DNA of 64,000 bases from JAHEEL01 sp963785245 (GTDB lineage: Bacteria > Actinomycetota > Acidimicrobiia > Spongiisociales > UBA5794): the NCBI GenBank assembly GCA_963785245.1, contig CAWAUO010000006.1:124001-188000 (forward strand), in the 5' to 3' direction. The translations under genes and the position numbers were made by a program. Below are positions 39,377 to 48,162 of the stretch, in pieces; position 1 is the stretch's first letter, and each line of letters opens with the position of its first letter. The notes beneath the pieces were generated by a model that saw nothing but the letters and a program-made list of their open reading frames with translations, was not told the origin of the DNA and ran no database searches.

Positions 39377-40975
39377 TCAGGCGAGCGCCACGAGTTCGAG
39401 GAGGGATTCGTCGAAGAATGCCGGCTCCCCGTCCGGCATCAGGATGACCCGGTCCGGCTCGAGCTCGGCCACGAAATCGGTGTCGTGACTCACAAGTACG
39501 AGCGTGCCCTCGTACTGCTTGAGCGCCACGAGCAGCGCTGCCTTGGCCTGCGGATCAAGGTTATTCGTCGGCTCGTCGAGCAGGAGCACGTTGTGCCCAG
39601 CGACAACGAGACGCGCAAGCGCCAGCTTCGTCTTCTCGCCGCCCGACAGCGTGCCGGCTTCCTGATCGACTTTGTCAGCCAGGAGGAAGTGCCCGAGGGC
39701 CTTTCTGAGATCGCGATCCGGAAGGCGACTCGTCCCGCGCATGAGGTTGAGTACGGTCACGTCCGGCGTGATGTCCTCGTGCTCCTGCGCGTAGTACCCC
39801 AGCGCGGCACGATATCCGGCCTCGACAGTTCCGAGATCCGCGTCTTCCTCGCCGGCGAGGATCTTGAGGAGTGTGGTCTTCCCGGCCCCATTGAGACCCA
39901 TGATGATCAGGCGCTCGCCGCGATCGACGTCGACATCGACGTCGACGAAGACGACGTTGTGACCGAACGCCTTCGCCAGACCCTCCGCCTTGATCGGAGT
40001 ACGGCCCGAAGCCACCGGCTGAGGAAACCGGAGCGCCACGCCCCTGCGCTCACGTTCGACCTCGACAAGGTCGCCCTGGAGCCGCTCGACCCTGGTCTCC
40101 CATGTTCTCGCCCGGCGGGCCATCGACTCTGATGACCCCTTGAAACGCCGAATCCCCTCTTCGAGGCGGGCGATCTTCTCCTCCTGGTGGTGCCGCTCAC
40201 GCAGGCGCTGCTTCTTGCGCCGCTCGCGCTCCTCGAGGTAGTAGCTGTAGTTGCCGCGGAACGGTTCGATCTTGCCGCCTTCGACGGCGAGTACCGAGGT
40301 GATCGACTCGTCGAGAAGCGGGAGGTCGTGCGATACGATGAGCAGCCCACCCTGGTACTCCGCGAGGAATCCGATCAACCAGGCCTTTGCGTCCAGGTCG
40401 AGGTGGTTCGTCGGCTCGTCGAGCAGCAGGGTCGAGGTCTCGGCAAACAGGATCCGGGCCAGTTCGACCCGCCTCCGCTGGCCACCCGACATCGTGGCGA
40501 CCGACTGTTCGAGTTCGGCCGCACCGATCCCGACGGCGCTGGCGAACCGCTTGGCTTCGGCCTTTGCGATGTACCCGCCTCTCGCCGTGAACTCGTCATC
40601 GAGGCGGCTGAAGCGGTGAATGAGGCGATCCCGATCGGGACCGCGAGCATCCTCCATCTTGCTCCGGGTGACCTCCATCTTCCGCTCGATCGCGCCAATA
40701 TCGCGCGCCATCAGCACGCGTTCGAGCGCGGTGACGCCCGCATCTTCGAGGTCGGCGAGGGCGGCTTCTTGCGAGAGATACCCGACGCTCCCGCTCCGCA
40801 CGATCGATCCCTCCGCGGGTTCGGTGATCGCAGCCAGAGTCCGGAGCAGCGTGGTCTTCCCCGCACCGTTTGGACCAACGAATCCAATCTGGTCGCCTGC
40901 CTGCACAGAGAAGGAGACGTCCGAAAGGAGACGTCGTGCGCCGGCGTCGATCGCGAGGTCACGGACAAGGATCAT
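39377..40975 (-). CDS. ABC-F family ATPase (translation factor or ribosome protection type)
   Basis: A 532-residue cytoplasmic protein with two ATPase domains and no membrane segment. The first has GPNGAGKTTL near residue 34, MSGGQRRRVELARIL and LLDEPTNHLDLDA; the second has GLNGAGKTTLLKILAGE near 348, LSGGEKTKLALARLV and LLDEPTNNLDP. The charged linker of the YYLEERERRKKQRLRERHHQ type between them contacts the ribosome in this family. It could be an EttA/Uup-like housekeeping factor or an antibiotic-resistance factor. A TAGCGT box lies six bases before the ATG. Confidence 0.93.
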   Translation of the reverse strand: MILVRDLAIDAGARRLLSDVSFSVQAGDQIGFVGPNGAGKTTLLRTLAAITEPAEGSIVRSGSVGYLSQEAALADLEDAGVTALERVLMARDIGAIERKMEVTRSKMEDARGPDRDRLIHRFSRLDDEFTARGGYIAKAEAKRFASAVGIGAAELEQSVATMSGGQRRRVELARILFAETSTLLLDEPTNHLDLDAKAWLIGFLAEYQGGLLIVSHDLPLLDESITSVLAVEGGKIEPFRGNYSYYLEERERRKKQRLRERHHQEEKIARLEEGIRRFKGSSESMARRARTWETRVERLQGDLVEVERERRGVALRFPQPVASGRTPIKAEGLAKAFGHNVVFVDVDVDVDRGERLIIMGLNGAGKTTLLKILAGEEDADLGTVEAGYRAALGYYAQEHEDITPDVTVLNLMRGTSRLPDRDLRKALGHFLLADKVDQEAGTLSGGEKTKLALARLVVAGHNVLLLDEPTNNLDPQAKAALLVALKQYEGTLVLVSHDTDFVAELEPDRVILMPDGEPAFFDESLLELVALA

Positions 40976-40981
40976 GGTGCA

Positions 40982-40987
40982 ACGCTA
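40982..40987 (-). promoter_or_regulatory. Candidate leaderless -10 of the ABC-F gene
   Basis: TAGCGT on the minus strand, six bases before the ATG at 40975, with no ribosome-binding site. Confidence 0.45.
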
Positions 40988-41009
40988 GAGACATCCCCGA
41001 CACAGTTCC

Positions 41010-43076
41010 CTACGTCACGGGCAATACCGGCCTGGGGGCATCGACGTACCGGGCAATGAATTTCGGGATCTCGGTCCCGGGAATCGGATGGGACACGAGG
41101 AAGCCCTGGACTCTCGTACATCCCATTTCGGCAAGGAAGCGGAGCTGCTCGTCGTCGTCAACACCTTCGGCGATCACGTCAAGGCGGAGGTTGCGGGCAA
41201 GGCCGATGATGGCCGAGGACACCGCGATGCCGTCCCGGTTGGTCAAGCCGTCGGCGATGAACGAGCGGTCAATCTTCAGTGTGTCGATCGGGAGTTTGGT
41301 GAGATAGCCCAAGGAGGAGTATCCGGTGCCGAAGTCGTCAACGCTCACGCTGACGCCGATTTCGCGGAGTCGCTCGAGGGCCCGGCGGGTCTCTTCGAGG
41401 TCGCTGAGCAGGGTTCCCTCGGTGAGTTCGATATCGAGGAACCGTGGATTCAGACGGGCAGCAGCGAGCGAAGCAACGACGGTCTCAACCAGATTGCCTG
41501 CGCGAAACTGCCGCGACGAGAGGTTGACCGACATCCGCATCGGCGGAAGACCGCCGTCAAGCCATGCACGCATCTGCATGCATGCCTCGTCGAGGACCCA
41601 TTGGCCGAGGGGAACGATCAGGTCGGTCTCCTCGGCGAGACCGATGAACTCCCCGGGTTCAATGCGGCCGAACTCCGGATGGTTCCACCGGACGAGCGCC
41701 TCGACCCCGAGGACGGTGTGATCGGCGGTGTCGACCTTGGGCTGGTACTCGAGGAACAGGCTCTCGTCGTCGTCGATGGCCTTGCGGAGACCTTCCAGGA
41801 GGAGGTGCCGTTGGCTCGTCCGTTCCCGCAGTTCGCTCGTGTAGAACTCGTAGGTGTTGCGGCCAGCGTTCTTCGCGCTGTACATCGCGATGTCGGCGCC
41901 CTTGAGGAGCTCCTCGGCGGTGTCACCGTCGAGCGGGAATGCCGCGATACCCATCGATGTCGTGATCACGATGTCTTCGCCGCCGACTCGGTACGGCTCG
42001 GCAACGGTTCTCAGAATCTTTGTTGCGACCCGTCCGGCGTCTTCGACACGCTTTCCACCTTCGAGAATCACCGTAAACTCGTCCCCTCCGAGGCGGGCCA
42101 CCGTATCGGATTCGCGGACGCTGGAGACAAGCCGTTCCGCGACCTGGCGGAGGAGTGCGTCCCCAACCGCGTGCCCGAGTCGGTCGTTGACGTCCTTGAA
42201 TCCGTCGAGGTCGAGGAACATGAGGGCAACGACCGAGCCGTCGCGCCTCGCACGTGCCACCGCGCCTTCGAGGCGATCCGAGAAGAGCGTCCGGTTGATG
42301 AGTCCGGTCAGCGCGTCGTAGCGAGCCAGGTAGCTGAGCCGTTGCTGGTCCAGTTCCCGTTCGAAGCGATGTGCCTCAGTGTTCTCCGTCCACGATTGCT
42401 TCAGGTTGCGCACGGCCGGCCGGAACAGGAAGAGCCCTTCGAGTACGAGGAGAACCAACGTGGCGGCGAGCAGGAAGTACTCGGTCTGCTCGAGCGCAAT
42501 GACCTGCTCGCCCGAGATCCGGAGGTACGACGACACCACCCGCTGCATGAACAGTCCGTACGTCTCCGCCGATTCCTGGATCGACTCGAGGATGACGATG
42601 GGGACGGTCCCCCGGTCGTCGATCGCGGCCTGCGCCCGCTCGGTTGATGCCAGCAGTCCCTCGAGCTCCAACCCGGCTTCGTCGAGAATGCCGGCAACGA
42701 CCGTGCCCTCCATACCCGGGATGCCGAGCACCTCGTTGCCTTCCAGGAATGCCTCATGGATCTGGACCAGCTCATTCTCAGCAGCAGTCATCTCGGTCCT
42801 GAGCGGCTCGGACACGCCGTCAGCCACCTGGCCCGAGAGATCAGCGATCCGGGTCGCCAGGTATCCTTGCCGGAGTCCGTACTCGAGCACGGTTGCGTCC
42901 TGCTCTTGCGCTCTCAGCGCACGCGACGTGGTGAAGGTCGAGAGCACGGCGAGGACGGCGATGAGAACGAGCGCGAGCACATAGCGACCAATGGGCCGCT
43001 CCGGCAGCCGAGATGATTCCTCGGCAGTCGACTTCGATCCCCCGCGCATTCGCGCTGGGAGGCCAAATAGGTGCAT
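41010..43076 (-). CDS. Membrane GGDEF-EAL protein (c-di-GMP synthesis/degradation)
   Basis: A 688-residue protein. Helices near residues 30-50 and 199-217 bound a 150-residue extracytoplasmic sensor region. The diguanylate cyclase domain keeps GGDEF (near 330) and an RESD inhibitory site five residues upstream. The phosphodiesterase domain keeps EALVRW near 458, ELTEGTLL, DDFGTGYSSLGYL near 577 and DTLKIDRSFI. Both activities may therefore be present. The ATG at 43076 has GGAG five to eight bases upstream; an internal ATG nine codons later is possible. Confidence 0.93.
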   Translation of the reverse strand: MHLFGLPARMRGGSKSTAEESSRLPERPIGRYVLALVLIAVLAVLSTFTTSRALRAQEQDATVLEYGLRQGYLATRIADLSGQVADGVSEPLRTEMTAAENELVQIHEAFLEGNEVLGIPGMEGTVVAGILDEAGLELEGLLASTERAQAAIDDRGTVPIVILESIQESAETYGLFMQRVVSSYLRISGEQVIALEQTEYFLLAATLVLLVLEGLFLFRPAVRNLKQSWTENTEAHRFERELDQQRLSYLARYDALTGLINRTLFSDRLEGAVARARRDGSVVALMFLDLDGFKDVNDRLGHAVGDALLRQVAERLVSSVRESDTVARLGGDEFTVILEGGKRVEDAGRVATKILRTVAEPYRVGGEDIVITTSMGIAAFPLDGDTAEELLKGADIAMYSAKNAGRNTYEFYTSELRERTSQRHLLLEGLRKAIDDDESLFLEYQPKVDTADHTVLGVEALVRWNHPEFGRIEPGEFIGLAEETDLIVPLGQWVLDEACMQMRAWLDGGLPPMRMSVNLSSRQFRAGNLVETVVASLAAARLNPRFLDIELTEGTLLSDLEETRRALERLREIGVSVSVDDFGTGYSSLGYLTKLPIDTLKIDRSFIADGLTNRDGIAVSSAIIGLARNLRLDVIAEGVDDDEQLRFLAEMGCTRVQGFLVSHPIPGTEIPKFIARYVDAPRPVLPVT

Positions 43077-43167
43077 GCTCTCCGATCCGTTGTTGTACCT
43101 ATCGGCAGGAATCGACGCAGGTTGAACACTGAGAACTACGATGGAAATGCACTCGAAGGGGAGGACC

Positions 43168-43560
43168 ATGACCTTCTGGGAACTGTTCGTCATATTGCTG
43201 ATCTTCGTTCCGCTGATCATGCTGTGGGTCTTCACCCTGGTCGATCTGTTCCAGCGGCCAGATCTGTCCGGTGTCGCCAAGGCGCTCTGGGCAATCGCGA
43301 TCGTCCTCCTCCCCCTCATTGCCATGCTGATCTACTTCATCATGCGCGACACCGACGCCGCCGATCCCGGTGCTCCCCCGGCCGCCGCGCCGGCGCATCC
43401 CCGACCGGCGCCCGTCCCGGCAACATCCGCCGCTCCCGTCGGAGCGGCGGATGTTGCGGATCAGTTGGATCGGCTCGCCGACCTGCGCGACCGCGGCGTC
43501 CTCACCGACGACGAGTTCCAGCGGGAGAAGGACAAGTTGCTCGGCTATTCGCCGGCATGA
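43168..43560 (+). CDS. Small membrane protein with PLDc_N-like helices and SHOCT domain
   Basis: A 130-residue protein. Two N-terminal helices (about residues 3-24 and 35-57) with LWVFTLVDLFQRPDLSGVAKALWAI resemble the PLDc_N (phospholipase D N-terminal membrane) pattern. A Pro/Ala-rich linker leads to the SHOCT motif LDRLADLRDRGVLTDDEFQREKDKLL. Function unknown. The ATG at 43168 is preceded by AAGGGGAGG, which decides the start over an upstream ATG. A paralogue follows directly with ATGA overlap. Confidence 0.85.
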   Translation: MTFWELFVILLIFVPLIMLWVFTLVDLFQRPDLSGVAKALWAIAIVLLPLIAMLIYFIMRDTDAADPGAPPAAAPAHPRPAPVPATSAAPVGAADVADQLDRLADLRDRGVLTDDEFQREKDKLLGYSPA

Positions 43561-43910
43561 GCGTGGAGGCCGACCTCGCGCTCGTTGTCCTGGTCATCGC
43601 ACCCCTCTTCGTCCTCTGGATCGTCGCGCTATTTCACATCGTGGCACGACGCCCTGACCTCTCGGTCGGCCGGAAAGGGATCTGGTCGGCGATCGTTCTC
43701 CTGCTCGGCTACGCCGGATTGCTGCTGTACGTCATGTTCCGCCCTCCCCGACCGGTCGCCCGAACCGGAGCCGAGGACGCAACGGCGGGCCGGACCGCAT
43801 TGCGCCGAGTCAGCCGACTCATCGCGGCCCACAACGCGGGCTCGGTCAGCGATGAGGAATTCGCCCGCGAGAAGGCGGCCGTGTTCGGATTGGAGCAGGC
43901 TGCCACCTGA
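43557..43910 (+). CDS. Second small membrane protein with SHOCT-like tail
   Basis: A 117-residue relative of the preceding protein: helices near residues 6-27 and 43-62 (FHIVARRPDLSVGRKGIWSAIVLL parallels the neighbour), then a short linker and SRLIAAHNAGSVSDEEFAREKAAVFG. It starts four bases before the upstream stop (ATGA). The pair probably arose by tandem duplication and may form a heteromeric complex. Confidence 0.82.
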   Translation: MSVEADLALVVLVIAPLFVLWIVALFHIVARRPDLSVGRKGIWSAIVLLLGYAGLLLYVMFRPPRPVARTGAEDATAGRTALRRVSRLIAAHNAGSVSDEEFAREKAAVFGLEQAAT

Positions 43911-43914
43911 TTCG

Positions 43915-44000
43915 TGCCCGGGGAGGGACTCGAACCCCCACGCCCCCGAAAGGACAGCGGTGTTTAAGACCGCCGCGTCTACCAGTTTCGCCACCCGGGC
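43915..44000 (-). tRNA. tRNA-Leu (anticodon TAA)
   Basis: The 86-nt minus-strand sequence begins GCCCGGG and ends with the pairing CCCGGGC plus discriminator A. The anticodon loop is CTTAAAC between GCGGT and ACCGC, giving TAA. A long variable arm is present as expected for a class II tRNA, and the T-loop reads GGTTCGAGTCC. CCA is not encoded. A minus-strand TACGAT box (44009-44014) lies eight bases upstream. Confidence 0.95.
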
Positions 44001-44008
44001 TGAGAGCG

Positions 44009-44014
44009 ATCGTA
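44009..44014 (-). promoter_or_regulatory. Candidate -10 of tRNA-Leu
   Basis: TACGAT on the minus strand, eight bases upstream of the mature 5' end. Confidence 0.45.
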
Positions 44015-44099
44015 GCCGCACGCGGGGATGGCCCCAGATGCTTGCTGCTGAAGTTTGGGTAGCATCTGACCGCCATTCGACAACATGGAGGCTCACGCA

Positions 44100-46163
44100 G
44101 TGAAGGTGTTCCCGCCGGAAAAGATCCGCAACGTGGCGCTCGTCGGACACTCCGGTGCCGGCAAGACCACTCTCGCCGAGGCTCTCCTCTTCCACGCGGG
44201 TACGATTCCGCGCCTCGGTTCCGTTGAAGACGGCACCACTGTCACCGACTTCGACCCCGAAGAGCACGCCAGAGGCATTTCCCTCGCGCTCGCGCTCGCG
44301 CCGTTCGAGTGGAAGGGCTTCAAGATCAATCTGATCGATGCCCCCGGATACGCGGACTTCGTCGGGGATGTTCACGCCGCCATGCGGGTCGCCGATCTTG
44401 CCATCTTCGTGGTCTCCGCGGTGGAAGGCGTCGAGGTGCAGACGGAGTACGCGTGGGGAGTCGCCGAAGACCTCCGTGTTCCGCGCATGATCTTCATCAA
44501 CAAGCTGGACAAGGAACGGGCCTCGTTTGACCGAACCCTCGCCCAACTCAGGGACCGGTTCGGAGCGGGTATCGCCCCCATCGAGCTGCCCATCGGCGAC
44601 CAGGCGGCGTTCCACGGCGTCGCAGACCTCTTCCGCGACAAGGCCTACATCTACGACTCAGGCAAGGCCGAGGAAGTCGAGATTCCCGAGTCGATGTCGG
44701 ACCAGGAACGTGAGGTCCACGACAACCTCGTCGAGGGCATCGTCGTCGCGGACGACGACATGCTCGAACGCTACCTCGAGGGAGACGAACCATCCGTTGA
44801 GGAACTCGAGCACACGATGGCGCGCGGAATCGCGGAGGCCACCGTCTTCCCGGTCGTGTGTGGATCGGCGACCGGGCCGATCGCCGTCGACCGTCTCGCT
44901 GACTTCATCACCGAACTCGGACCCGCACCGACCGATCGGCCCCCGATGGTCGTGACAGCCGGCGATCAGTCCTTCGAGGTCATGTCTGATCCCGCCGGCG
45001 ACCCGCTCGGCTTCGTCTTCAAGACAATCGCCGACCCATACGTTGGGCAGATCTCCCTCATGCGAATTCGTTCGGGCGAACTCAAGCCGGACAACTCGCT
45101 CACCAATAGCCGAACCGGCTCGGACGAGAAGCTCGCGAAGATTGCCACCATGATCGGCAAGGAGACAGAACTCGTTCCGTCCGCCCCGGCCGGTGACATC
45201 GTGGCCGTCGCGAAGCTCTCAGACACGGCGACCGGCGACACGCTTGCCCCACGGAACAAGCCGGTCACTCTGCCACCGGTCGACCAGCCGGAGCCTGTTC
45301 TCGCTACCGCCGTGACGGCAAGAACTCAGGCCGACGAGGACAAGCTCGCCAATGCACTCCGGCGGATTCTCGCTGAGGACCAGGCTCTCCGCCTCACCCG
45401 GAACAGCGAGACGAAGCAAACGCTGCTCTGGGGCATGGGCGAGATGCACCTGACGATCACACTCGAACGCCTCGAGCGGAAATTCGGCGTTGCCGTCGAT
45501 ACCGAGAAGCCCAAGGTCCCCTATCGCGAGACGATCTCGCGCACGTCACAGGCCGAGGGCAAGTACAAGAAGCAGACCGGCGGCCACGGCCAGTACGGCG
45601 TGTGCTTTCTCCGGGTGTCGCCACTCCCCCGCGGGGAAGGCTTCGCGTTCATCGACGAGATCAAGGGCGGGTCGATCCCCCGCCAATTCATCCCCGCCGT
45701 CGAAAAGGGCGTGACCGAGACCATGTCCGATGCCGGCGTCCGCGGTTTCCCCGTCGTCGACGTGCAGGTCGCGGTCTACGACGGCAAGTACCACTCGGTC
45801 GACTCGTCGGAGATGAGCTTCAAGATGGCAGGCCGTCTCGGTTTCAAGGCGGCCATGGAACAGGCCGGACCCGTGCTCCTCGAGCCGATCTCCCGGGTAC
45901 AGGTGACCGTTCCCGCCGACTACCAGGGCGACGTGATGGGAGACCTTTCGTCCCGTAGAGGGCAACTCCAGGGTACGGAGGCTGCCCCAGGCGGGATGCA
46001 GTTGATTACCGCACTCGTGCCGACATCGGAGATCATGAACTACGCCATCGACCTCCGCTCCCTCACCCAGGGATGGGGCCGCTTCAAGACCGAGCACGAC
46101 CACTATCAGGAGATGCCCTCCCACATGGCCGACCAAGTCGTCGCCGCCATGGAAGAGGACTAA
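44100..46163 (+). CDS. Elongation factor G-like GTPase (EF-G2 type)
   Basis: A 687-residue translational GTPase. The G1 motif is GHSGAGKTTL rather than the usual AHIDAGKTT of canonical EF-G, and the switch I segment is EEHARGISLALALAP; G3 is DAPGYADFVGD and G4 NKLD. Domains II-V follow, including GQYGVCFLRVSPL. These changes are typical of the EF-G2/FusA2-like group whose role differs from standard translocation. GTG at 44100 was chosen because GGAGG (44087-44091) lies eight bases upstream; an ATG at 44085 would include the ribosome-binding site in the gene. Confidence 0.92.
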   Translation: MKVFPPEKIRNVALVGHSGAGKTTLAEALLFHAGTIPRLGSVEDGTTVTDFDPEEHARGISLALALAPFEWKGFKINLIDAPGYADFVGDVHAAMRVADLAIFVVSAVEGVEVQTEYAWGVAEDLRVPRMIFINKLDKERASFDRTLAQLRDRFGAGIAPIELPIGDQAAFHGVADLFRDKAYIYDSGKAEEVEIPESMSDQEREVHDNLVEGIVVADDDMLERYLEGDEPSVEELEHTMARGIAEATVFPVVCGSATGPIAVDRLADFITELGPAPTDRPPMVVTAGDQSFEVMSDPAGDPLGFVFKTIADPYVGQISLMRIRSGELKPDNSLTNSRTGSDEKLAKIATMIGKETELVPSAPAGDIVAVAKLSDTATGDTLAPRNKPVTLPPVDQPEPVLATAVTARTQADEDKLANALRRILAEDQALRLTRNSETKQTLLWGMGEMHLTITLERLERKFGVAVDTEKPKVPYRETISRTSQAEGKYKKQTGGHGQYGVCFLRVSPLPRGEGFAFIDEIKGGSIPRQFIPAVEKGVTETMSDAGVRGFPVVDVQVAVYDGKYHSVDSSEMSFKMAGRLGFKAAMEQAGPVLLEPISRVQVTVPADYQGDVMGDLSSRRGQLQGTEAAPGGMQLITALVPTSEIMNYAIDLRSLTQGWGRFKTEHDHYQEMPSHMADQVVAAMEED

Positions 46164-46165
46164 CA

Positions 46166-46262
46166 GTCGCCAGTCACCCGTCTTCGCCTCTCCCACGGAG
46201 TGGGGGAGGCGCGAGCACCGGCCACTCGGCCGCAGCGCAGCGGAGGGGGCTCTGGGAGCCAG
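46166..46262. repeat. Multi-hairpin intergenic repeat, partial copy 2
   Basis: The copy corresponds to the left half of the 11486-11677 element. It begins with two heptamers (GTCGCCA GTCACCC, 46166-46179). Hairpin CGCCTCTCCCAC/GTGGGGGAGGCG (46185-46211) is followed by CGGCC/GGCCG (46219-46232) and GGCTC/GAGCC (46248-46260). The first two hairpins differ in sequence from copy 1 yet still pair, whereas flanking GCGAGCACCGGCC and CGCAGCGGAG blocks are conserved. It lies just after the EF-G-like stop codon. Confidence 0.75.
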
Positions 46263-46326
46263 AATCGCGACGATGAAGCCGGGTGCCACGTCCCGAGGCC
46301 CGTCTGCCGGACCGGGGCACCTCTGT

Positions 46327-47220
46327 CTACGGCGCTTCCAGCAGGGAGGCGGCGAGGGCGTCAAGGAGGTCGTATTCGCTGATCGTCGCTGCGGTGGCGT
46401 CGACCGCTGCCAGCGCCGCTTCGGCGACGATCGCTCCGGCAAGGATCACCGGAGCACGCATCGGATCGAGGGATGGGATCGCAGCCGTCTGGTCCAGGGA
46501 CAACCCTGCGAGGGTCCCGATCATGTCTGAGAGCCCATCGCGGGTCAGCACCGATCCGTGCACCGCGTCGCGATCGTACGCCGGGAGATCCAGGGCGATC
46601 GCTGAGAGGCTGGTGAAGGCACCAGCGACGCCGATGACCCGATCGGGCGTCCCCGGCAGCGCTACGTCCGAGAATGCGCTCACGGCAGCCTCACGGGCCG
46701 CTCCAACCGACCAAGCCGGCGCAGGCAGCGACGGGATCACACGATCGGTGAGACGCACCGATCCGAGGTCGATGCTGGTCGCGAGAACGACGGACTGCTC
46801 CCCGAAGACGAACTCGGTTGAGCCCCCGCCGATATCGATCACCACGCTGGGGAGCGAGTCGTCAAACGCTGCCACGGCTCCGCGGAACGACAGGGACGCC
46901 TCCTCGACTCCGGAGATCACTTCCGGAGGCGTACCGAGCAGCACCCCCGCCATCTCGACAAACTCGGCGCCATCGGCGGAGTCGCGGGTTGCCGACGTCG
47001 CGACCGCACGACGACGCTCGACGCCGAACCGCTCCATCATCCGCCCGTAGCTGCGCAAGACGGAGAGGGTCGCCTCCTCCGATTTCGAATCGAAGCGCCC
47101 GGAGGCGTCAACGCCGCGACCCAGACCCGTCACCCGGGTCTCGCGGCAGATCTCCGTATCGCCGTCGGTGACGAGCAGGCGCATGGAGTTGCTACCGATA
47201 TCGACGGCCCCGACGATCAT
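46327..47220 (-). CDS. ppx: Ppx/GppA-family phosphatase
   Basis: A 297-residue sugar-kinase-fold protein. The phosphate motifs are DIGSNSMRLLV near residues 7-17 and VIDIGGGSTEFVFG near 124-137; the conserved Glu lies in SGVEEASLSF. This is the short actinobacterial form (compare mycobacterial Rv1026), an exopolyphosphatase or guanosine pentaphosphate phosphatase. The ATG at 47220 overlaps the DUF501 stop by ATGA, and it is the last gene of the mazG-eno-ftsB-DUF501 operon. Confidence 0.93.
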   Translation of the reverse strand: MIVGAVDIGSNSMRLLVTDGDTEICRETRVTGLGRGVDASGRFDSKSEEATLSVLRSYGRMMERFGVERRRAVATSATRDSADGAEFVEMAGVLLGTPPEVISGVEEASLSFRGAVAAFDDSLPSVVIDIGGGSTEFVFGEQSVVLATSIDLGSVRLTDRVIPSLPAPAWSVGAAREAAVSAFSDVALPGTPDRVIGVAGAFTSLSAIALDLPAYDRDAVHGSVLTRDGLSDMIGTLAGLSLDQTAAIPSLDPMRAPVILAGAIVAEAALAAVDATAATISEYDLLDALAASLLEAP

Positions 47221-47741
47221 CGCGGCTCGATCCACCCGGGGTTCCGCAGCCAGGCCTCGCCTTCGGCCACGACGCACGCTGCGGTGCAATCGAGCGGGTC
47301 GATCTGCCCGGCGGTCCAGGCCCCGATGGGGTTCTCGTTCCCGGCTGCCGTGTATGCGTAGTGGGCGTGGAGGCACTTGACGCCCGCCCGCGTACCACCG
47401 ACTCCACCGGACGGGCGATGCCCCTCGTATCCTTCGGGGATTCGGGCATCACGTTCCTCGCGATACCGATTCATGGCAGCGTCGTGGGCTCCGAGCAGTT
47501 CCGGATCGCCGGAGAGCATCAGCTCAGCGGTTCGGACCCCTCCTCCGGCTTCGATCCGTCCGATCCGTTTGGCTGCCAGCGGACAGGTCAGCCAGTAGGT
47601 CGTCGGAAACGGCGTACCGTCATCGAGAAGCGGCGGCACCGCGATCACCACCGGCAGACCGAGGTGACAGCGGGCGACTACGTCGACGACGGAGCGCGGC
47701 AGTCTCCCGATCTGTGCCGCGACGACGCTGCGGTCACCCAT
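47217..47741 (-). CDS. DUF501-domain protein
   Basis: A 174-residue protein with the DUF501 signature: ARCHLGLPVVIAVPP, PFPTTYWLTCPLA, the IPEGYEGHRPSGGVGGTRAGVKCLHAHYAY core and LDCTAACV at the end. Conserved Cys and His residues suggest metal binding. It lies invariably between ftsB and ppx in many actinobacteria, but its function is unknown. The start at 47741 overlaps the ftsB stop by eight bases; longer open frames lie inside ftsB. Confidence 0.92.
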   Translation of the reverse strand: MGDRSVVAAQIGRLPRSVVDVVARCHLGLPVVIAVPPLLDDGTPFPTTYWLTCPLAAKRIGRIEAGGGVRTAELMLSGDPELLGAHDAAMNRYREERDARIPEGYEGHRPSGGVGGTRAGVKCLHAHYAYTAAGNENPIGAWTAGQIDPLDCTAACVVAEGEAWLRNPGWIEPR

Positions 47742-48162
47742 CCGAACCGACGTCGCTCCCGGTTGCGAAGTCCCACAGTCGACGCCACCACGGGCGCTGA
47801 TCGGAACGCACGACCGGATCGGGTGACGCTTCCGCCACAACCGGCGCCTCCGGAATCACGATGACATACGCAGTCTCGCCGGGACGGACCAGACCGAACT
47901 GGTCGCGAGCGACCCGCTCGATCTCGGCATCGGTGCCGAGCATCTCGATGTCCTCGGCCAACGCCCGATTCTCGCTCGTCAGGGCTGAGAGCTGCTCTTG
48001 GGATCGTTCGATCTGACGCTGCTGGGAGATCAACTGCCGGAACGGCAGAATCCCGGACACCGTGAGGGCGAGCGCTCCGAGCAGCACCACAGCCAGGACC
48101 CAGCCCCATCGCTGTTTCCTGGATGGTGCCTTGTCTTCGCGACGCTCGAGCGTTTCGGTCAT
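47734..48162 (-). CDS. ftsB: Septum formation initiator FtsB/DivIC-like
   Basis: A 142-residue single-pass membrane protein. A short basic cytoplasmic tail (KAPSRKQRWGW) precedes a helix at about residues 19-38, then a coiled coil from ISQQRQIERSQEQLSALTSENRAL to about 80, and RDQFGLVRPGETAYV, the conserved post-coil motif. FtsB-like proteins link the divisome to septal wall synthesis. The ATG at 48162 overlaps the eno stop by one base (TGATG) and has AAGGTGG upstream; an in-frame start eight codons earlier lies within eno. Confidence 0.92.
   Translation of the reverse strand: MTETLERREDKAPSRKQRWGWVLAVVLLGALALTVSGILPFRQLISQQRQIERSQEQLSALTSENRALAEDIEMLGTDAEIERVARDQFGLVRPGETAYVIVIPEAPVVAEASPDPVVRSDQRPWWRRLWDFATGSDVGSDG

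Noticed and set aside
41088..42647. 519-codon plus-strand open frame opposite the GGDEF-EAL gene
   Set aside because: Antisense to a gene with intact catalytic motifs; no recognisable motif and no start signal.
43915..44000. tRNA-Leu as an integration site of a genomic island
   Set aside because: No repeat of the tRNA 3' end was found nearby and the flanking genes are ordinary.
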